Source: Prorocentrum cordatum (lineage: Eukaryota > Sar > Dinophyceae > Prorocentrales > Prorocentraceae). From it: a stretch of 64,000 bases of DNA. The DNA is taken from NCBI GenBank assembly GCA_963575745.1, contig CAUYUJ010016360.1, forward strand, positions 309,001 through 373,000. Direction: 5' to 3'. A model generated the notes under the pieces. The model was not told the origin of the DNA. It did not search any database and saw only the letters and a list, made by a program, of their open reading frames with translations. Made by a program: the position numbers and the translations under genes. Positions 59,616 through 64,000 of this stretch are shown piece after piece (positions within the stretch are counted from its first letter, which is position 1; every line of letters starts with the position of its first letter).

Positions 59616-60117
59616 TTGTAGACTGCATCACACGGAGCGGTGATCCTGTGTCTGGCAAAGGTCTTAAGTTCCTAGAGACCCTGGGACCCCCTTGGACTTC
59701 CCCAGAATTGCTGTGGGGTGCGAAGAGGTCTCAGTAAAGACCACAGGGGGCGGCCCTCTTCTCACGAAGACGTCCCAGGCGTTGCTTCCTAATCCGATGG
59801 CCCTTACAAGGGACACGTTGGACACAGTGCCGGGGCACTGCTCTGAACAATGCGCATCGTTCAAAGCAGTCCCCCGGCACTGCTCTGAGCGATGCGGAAA
59901 TTTGGCCAGAGGGGGGCAGGGCAACAACAGGATCGCCTGCGGCATGCCTGTTCGACGTCATCGCGGCCCGCGCCGCCACCACCTCCTCCCGCTCCCTACG
60001 TCAGGAGATCCTCCACATCCTCCTCCTCCTCTTCGTCCTCATCCTCCCCATCCTGTGCCCTCTCCTGCCTCGTCCTTGCTTTCTGATCTGCCTCCCCTCT
60101 CTTTCCTTCCCCTGTCT

Positions 60118-60118
<1 letters not shown>
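59616..60118. other. No recognisable gene; short inverted repeat
   Basis: GGGGCACTGCTCTGAACAATGCG at 59832 is followed by a direct near-copy at 59874 (GGCACTGCTCTGAGCGATGCGG), a 42-bp tandem duplication. Confidence 0.5.
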
Positions 60119-60162
<44 letters not shown>

Positions 60163-60312
60163 CGGCGACGGCGCAACGACGACAGCGGCGACGGCGGCGG
60201 CGGCAACGACGACGACGACGGCGACGGCGACGACGACGGCGGCGACGACGACGACGAGGACGACGGCGACGACGGCGACGGCGGCGACGGCGACGGCGTC
60301 GACGACGACAGA
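60119..60312. repeat. (GAC)n/(GGC)n microsatellite
   Basis: GAC and GGC triplets in CGACGG order. Confidence 0.93.
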
Positions 60313-60499
60313 GCCTTTTTTAAGACCATGCTATGTAATCATAAAATGCGAATGTATCTGTACATACATTTATATACACATATTGAATGCAGCAACGTAT
60401 CCTCCTCCTTTTCCTCCTCCTCGCCGCCGCCGCCGCAGTCGTCTCCGTCGTCGCCGTTACGGCGGCGACGACGACGACGCTCGCTCTTCCAGGGCGTCC

Positions 60500-60920
60500 C
60501 TGCCCCGCCGCGAGTAGCGGTCACGGGGGGGCATCCTGGAGGGGCGCTTTGTAACTCCTTCCCTGGGCTCTGGATGGAGCGCCCCCCCCCGCCGCTGGCT
60601 GGGGGGGGGGCGCTCTGGCGGAGCGTGTCCTGCCCCCCCCCCCCACCGGCGAGAAAGCGGTCACGGGGGGGGGGCGCCCTAGAGATGTGAGCCCTCGGAA
60701 GCCTTGGGCGGTCCAGGGCGAGAGCAGCGATGGATGACCCCAGACATCCTCCGATATGATCTCGTTCCACCCAGAGCCCGGCCCCTTCCCCATGGGTAGT
60801 CTGTAGTCTTGCGCGTCCCGGAGGTCGACATGCACGGAGAACCGTAGTCTGTAGTCTTGCGCGTAGTCTGTTGGTCCCAGGAGCGCCCCCCCTGGAGGTC
60901 GACATGAACGGAGAACGCCG
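60500..60920. repeat. Tandem duplications with CGGTCACGGGGGG and GTAGTCTGTAGTCTTGCGCG
   Basis: CGGTCACGGGGGG occurs at 60519 and 60658. GTAGTCTGTAGTCTTGCGCG occurs at 60797 and 60844, with GGAGGTCGACATG(C/A)ACGGAG after each. Confidence 0.7.
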
Positions 60921-61177
60921 CGCTTGGAGAAGTCAGACCGTCGGACCCTGAGATCCGACGTCATGCAGAATTGCGACATCGCTCAAAACGAAGCATGCCA
61001 AAATCGCCCGTTGTGGACAACTTGCGACGCCAGGATCTCAGGGGAGGTTGGGGTTTGTCGTCGGCGGTAGTACTGGTATGCCCTTCTGCGCCCCACATGG
61101 AGGGCACCCGCAAATCGAAAGATCGAGGAGGTCGAAATAAGCGGAGCAAGCCGCGATTGCAAAAACCATATCGTCGG

Positions 61178-61378
61178 AGTTTTGTCCCAGATGGGGCCAC
61201 AGCAGATGGGGTCGGATGGTCGCGCCGCATCGCCGATGCACTGCCCATGTGGCTCGGTGTGGATTACGATATTCTCCGCGCCGACGGCGACGATGCACCG
61301 CCGACATCGCCGACGCATTGGCGATTCGGCGCGATCCTCCGACCCCATCTGCTCGGACCCATCCAGGGTGGCCCCACG
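61178..61378. repeat. Foldback sequence with arms of about 45 bp
   Basis: CAGATGGGGTCGGATGGTCG then CGCCGCATCGCCGATGC (61202-61240) is the inverted complement of GCATTGGCGATTCGGCGCGA then TCCTCCGACCCCATCTG (61315-61353), with a handful of mismatches. GGGGCCAC and GTGGCCCC lie outside. Confidence 0.82.
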
Positions 61379-61551
61379 GAAGCATAGAACAGCACCGTGA
61401 TGCGGCCACCCCTGCCACTCGAGCGCTCCCCGTGCACAGCTGCTTCGGCGAGTTGCTTGGCTTCCCGCGCGGACGCCTCGAAGTCCTGCATGGTGCCTCC
61501 AGAGAGTCGCGAGCACACCTGGATGGAGTAAACCCGGGCGGCCATCTCAGC

Positions 61552-61714
61552 TCAGGAGGGAAAAAAACACACAGACACAATCAATCGCCGATCCCTAGGA
61601 AAACATAAGAAAATATGGGAAGTGGGGGGGAAGACAAAAACCCACAAAATATGGGAGCATGTGGGGGATCCTGTTATTTGTGTGTCTTTCTTTGTGTGTC
61701 CCAGGGCCCCTTCA
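61552..61714 (+). mobile_element. Short element family M, copy 5 (imperfect target duplication TCAGC/TCAGT)
   Basis: 163 bp, ends TCAGGAGGG and GGGCCCCTTCA, flanked by TCAGC at 61547-61551 and TCAGT at 61715-61719. Confidence 0.88.
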
Positions 61715-61844
61715 TCAGTGGGTCTGCCGCCGCCGCCGCCGAGGATGGACGGAGGCGTTCGCGGCCCTGCAGAGGCAGCGCGAGGAGGGCAGGCGGGCGC
61801 CCCGCCGCCCGCAGGAGGAGGAGGAGGAGGAGGGAGGAGGAGGG

Positions 61845-62605
61845 CGGGACGAGCCAGGTTCGCTCGCGTCATATCTGACGTCCTACCCCTCCCTCCCATC
61901 CCTTGCCATGGCGTAGATGGCCTCTCTTTTCGCGCAGTCGGATGTCGAGCAGGGCATTGCTCGCGAGAGGGTGCGCGATGCATGGTAGAGCACGGCTTGG
62001 CATGGCGTGGAAGAGCACGGCAGAGCGAAGCATGACATAGCATGGCGTGGCTTGCGCAGTGAAGCATTGCATCACAAAGCATTGCACAGCGGAGCGTAAC
62101 GCAACACCGCACAGCATGTCATGGCTTGGCACCAGGTTCCTTGGAGGGTAAGTGGATCGTCTCCGAGAGGTCAAGGCCAGTCAGGAGTCCTGGCTCCATG
62201 TCTAGCTCGCTGGGTTCCCCGAAAAGCTCCACATAAGGCGGGGCTGATGGAGAGCACCCGTTGACTCTGCTTCCAACATCGCCTTCTCAAAGCATAAACT
62301 GGGCTCCCGCTTGATACTTCCTGAAAACGACGACGCCCCAAAAGTGGGGGCTTCTGCGGCACAGAAAATCAACGAATCGACACTGAATGTGTAGTTAATC
62401 ACTTCCGAATATTTTTGCCCGGAAGGGGGGGGGGCGGGGGCATTTAATACGTTTGGGGCCCATTTGGAAGGACCGAAAACGCCCGCGCTGCAGCGGGAAC
62501 AGCATGGGGCCAGCGCTTCAGCGGGAGCAGCACTTTGAAGAAAAACCGCAGCGAAAGCCCAACTCGCAGGAATCCCCGGTGTTAAAAACAATACGCGGAG
62601 GGGAG
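61845..62605 (+). repeat. Duplicated segment S, copy 1
   Basis: Matches 63082-63735 in order: GACGTCCTACCCCTCCCTCC, ATGGCGTAGAT, CGCAGTCGGATGTCGAGCAG, a GCATGGCGTGGAAGAGCACG-type cryptic repeat, TGCAGCGGGA(A/G)CA units, and AAGCCCAACTC to ACGCGGAGGGG. Confidence 0.78.
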
Positions 62606-62825
62606 AGCATGCTACGCATGGAATGAAGTCAATGGAAATAACTTGCAGTGGATCCGTGAGTGGATCACTCTAGATTGATGAGGCTATAATGCCTCTTTTG
62701 AATTTGAGCCGGCAATGATGCCCGCTCGTGCCCACCCCGTCCCGTCTTCAGGGACTTCGCATCCCCCTATGATGGTAAGATGGGAAGACGGGCCGCCGCC
62801 CCTGGCACTGCACGTACGGTGCCAT
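62606..62825. other. Unassigned
   Basis: Short unique spacer between the duplicated segments; nothing recognised. Confidence 0.35.
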
Positions 62826-63080
62826 GTTTGTGGGGAAAAGAGGAGAATAGTATTCATAGTGTATCAAGGGAACGAGGAGAGTAGCATTCATAGTGTGCAA
62901 GACGTCGTCAGTGTATCTGGACTTCTTCCAGACGTCATCAGGGGAAAGAGGAGAGTAGTATTCATAGTGTGCAAGTGTGGAGGGAGGGGGAGGGAGGGGG
63001 GAGGGAGGGGGGAGGGGGAGGGGGGGGGAGGGGATGGAAGGAGGAGGAGGAGGGAGGAGGGAGGGGGGAGGGCGGGGGGA
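62826..63080. repeat. GAGGAGAGTAGTATTCATAG repeat, then G-rich tract
   Basis: Three units of (G)AGGAGAGTAG(T/C)ATTCATAGTGTG at 62840-62975, with a fourth near 63748. From 62983 to 63080 GGGAGGGGG-type polypurine. Confidence 0.75.
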
Positions 63081-63081
63081 G

Positions 63082-63735
63082 GGACAAGCTAGGTGCGTTC
63101 GCGTCATAGCTGACATCCTACCCCTCCCTCCCATCCTTTTACCATGGCGTAGATCCCCTCTCTACTCGCACAGTCGGATGTTGAGCAGGGCAATGGCCCC
63201 GAAAGGGTACGCGATGCATTGTAGAGCACGGCGTGGCATGGTGTAGAAGAGCACCGCAAAGCGTAGTATGTCACAGCATGGCGTGGCGTGGCGTAGTGAA
63301 GAATTGCATCACAAAGCTTTGCAACGCAAAGCATGGCATCGCACAGCGGCCCCGAACATAACATTGCATAGCATGGCGTTGAAGATCAAAGCGTAGCATG
63401 GCATAGCATGACGTGGCACGCACGCACTGGACATGACAGCTGCAGCTGAAGGCATGGCATCGCGCATCGGAACGCAACCTAGCATTGCATTGCATGCCGT
63501 GGCATGGCACGGGACATGACGCCAGCGCTGCAGAGGGAGCACGATTCGGAACGAGCGGAAGCGCGGAAATGAGGCCAGCGTTGCAGCGGGAGCACGATTC
63601 GGAACGAGCGGAAGCCCGAAAATGAAGCCCGCGCTTCAGAGAGAGCATCATTTTGAAAAACACCCAAGCGAAAACCCAACTCCGGGAAATCCTGTGTGTA
63701 AAAATACAGTACGCAGAGGGGTGCCCGCTATCTTC
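63082..63735 (+). repeat. Duplicated segment S, copy 2
   Basis: Collinear with 61845-62605. The TGCAGCGGGAGCACGATTCG unit is amplified here (63530-63610). Confidence 0.78.
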
Positions 63736-64000
63736 CGCACGCCATCAGGGGATGGAGGAGAGTAGCATTCATATTGTGTAATTGTCAAGGGAGGGGGAGG
63801 GGGAAGGCGAGAGAGGGAGGAGGGAGGAATGCAATGAAATGGAATGGAGTCATGGCGGGGAATCCGCCTGCCGCCGCAGCGACGACGTGCACCCGAGGAG
63901 CCCGAGGGCCCCACCGACGGAATGCACCCCAGCAACGGCCCCCCAAGGAGGGGAACGCCGTGGCCAAGGCCCCACCACCCCCGCGGGGACGGAGACCAAC
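63736..64000. other. Unassigned window end
   Basis: GGGAGG-rich tract at 63788-63825, then GC-rich sequence running off the window. No gene seen. Confidence 0.4.

Overview
Organism. The window is dinoflagellate nuclear DNA. The decisive sign is a dinoflagellate spliced leader (DinoSL), the 22-nt trans-spliced cap sequence of this phylum, at 13994-14015 on the minus strand, followed at once by a truncated second copy. Other features agree: high G+C, very long triplet microsatellites, many short inverted-repeat elements, tiny exons in multi-kilobase introns, and splice junctions that use GC and GA donors as well as GT, usually inside an AGG context. The species cannot be fixed from the sequence.

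Layout. 1-4.5 kb: microsatellites, an 81-bp tandem repeat and dispersed repeats, no gene seen. 4.5-14.2 kb: two LINE retrotransposons meeting tail to tail at a (TGA)n tract. A 5'-truncated relic lies on the plus strand (4470-5165) and a nearly complete 8.3-kb element on the minus strand (5677-14015). The latter encodes an RGG/zinc-finger/coiled-coil protein, an endonuclease, and a 1.8-kb-residue-scale reverse transcriptase with RNase H. 14.3-21 kb: composite repeats built from arrays of a CTTGGGGGCCT motif. 21.7-38.7 kb: a split glutathione S-transferase-like gene on the plus strand, six recognisable exons (21.71, 25.35, 27.75, 36.11, 37.28, 38.57 kb) with introns full of MITE-like elements, a duplicated 1.35-kb repeat and minisatellites. 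39-45.6 kb: repeats. 45.87-48.4 kb: four phase-compatible exon-like blocks that probably belong to a second plus-strand gene of unknown function. 48.4-64 kb: repeats, foldback sequences and simple repeats, no confident gene.

How the parts relate. The LINE carries its host's mRNA cap sequence as its genomic 5' end, so it was copied from a mature trans-spliced transcript. The relict second leader implies at least two such rounds. Reverse transcriptase and RNase H catalytic residues are intact. The endonuclease has lost a catalytic aspartate and the reading frame is broken, so this copy looks recently dead or dependent on other copies. About a dozen short repeat families, several with terminal inverted repeats and some with clear target-site duplications (TA in one, 5 bp in another), make up much of the rest. 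All exon calls rest on translation and family knowledge only; no database search was run.
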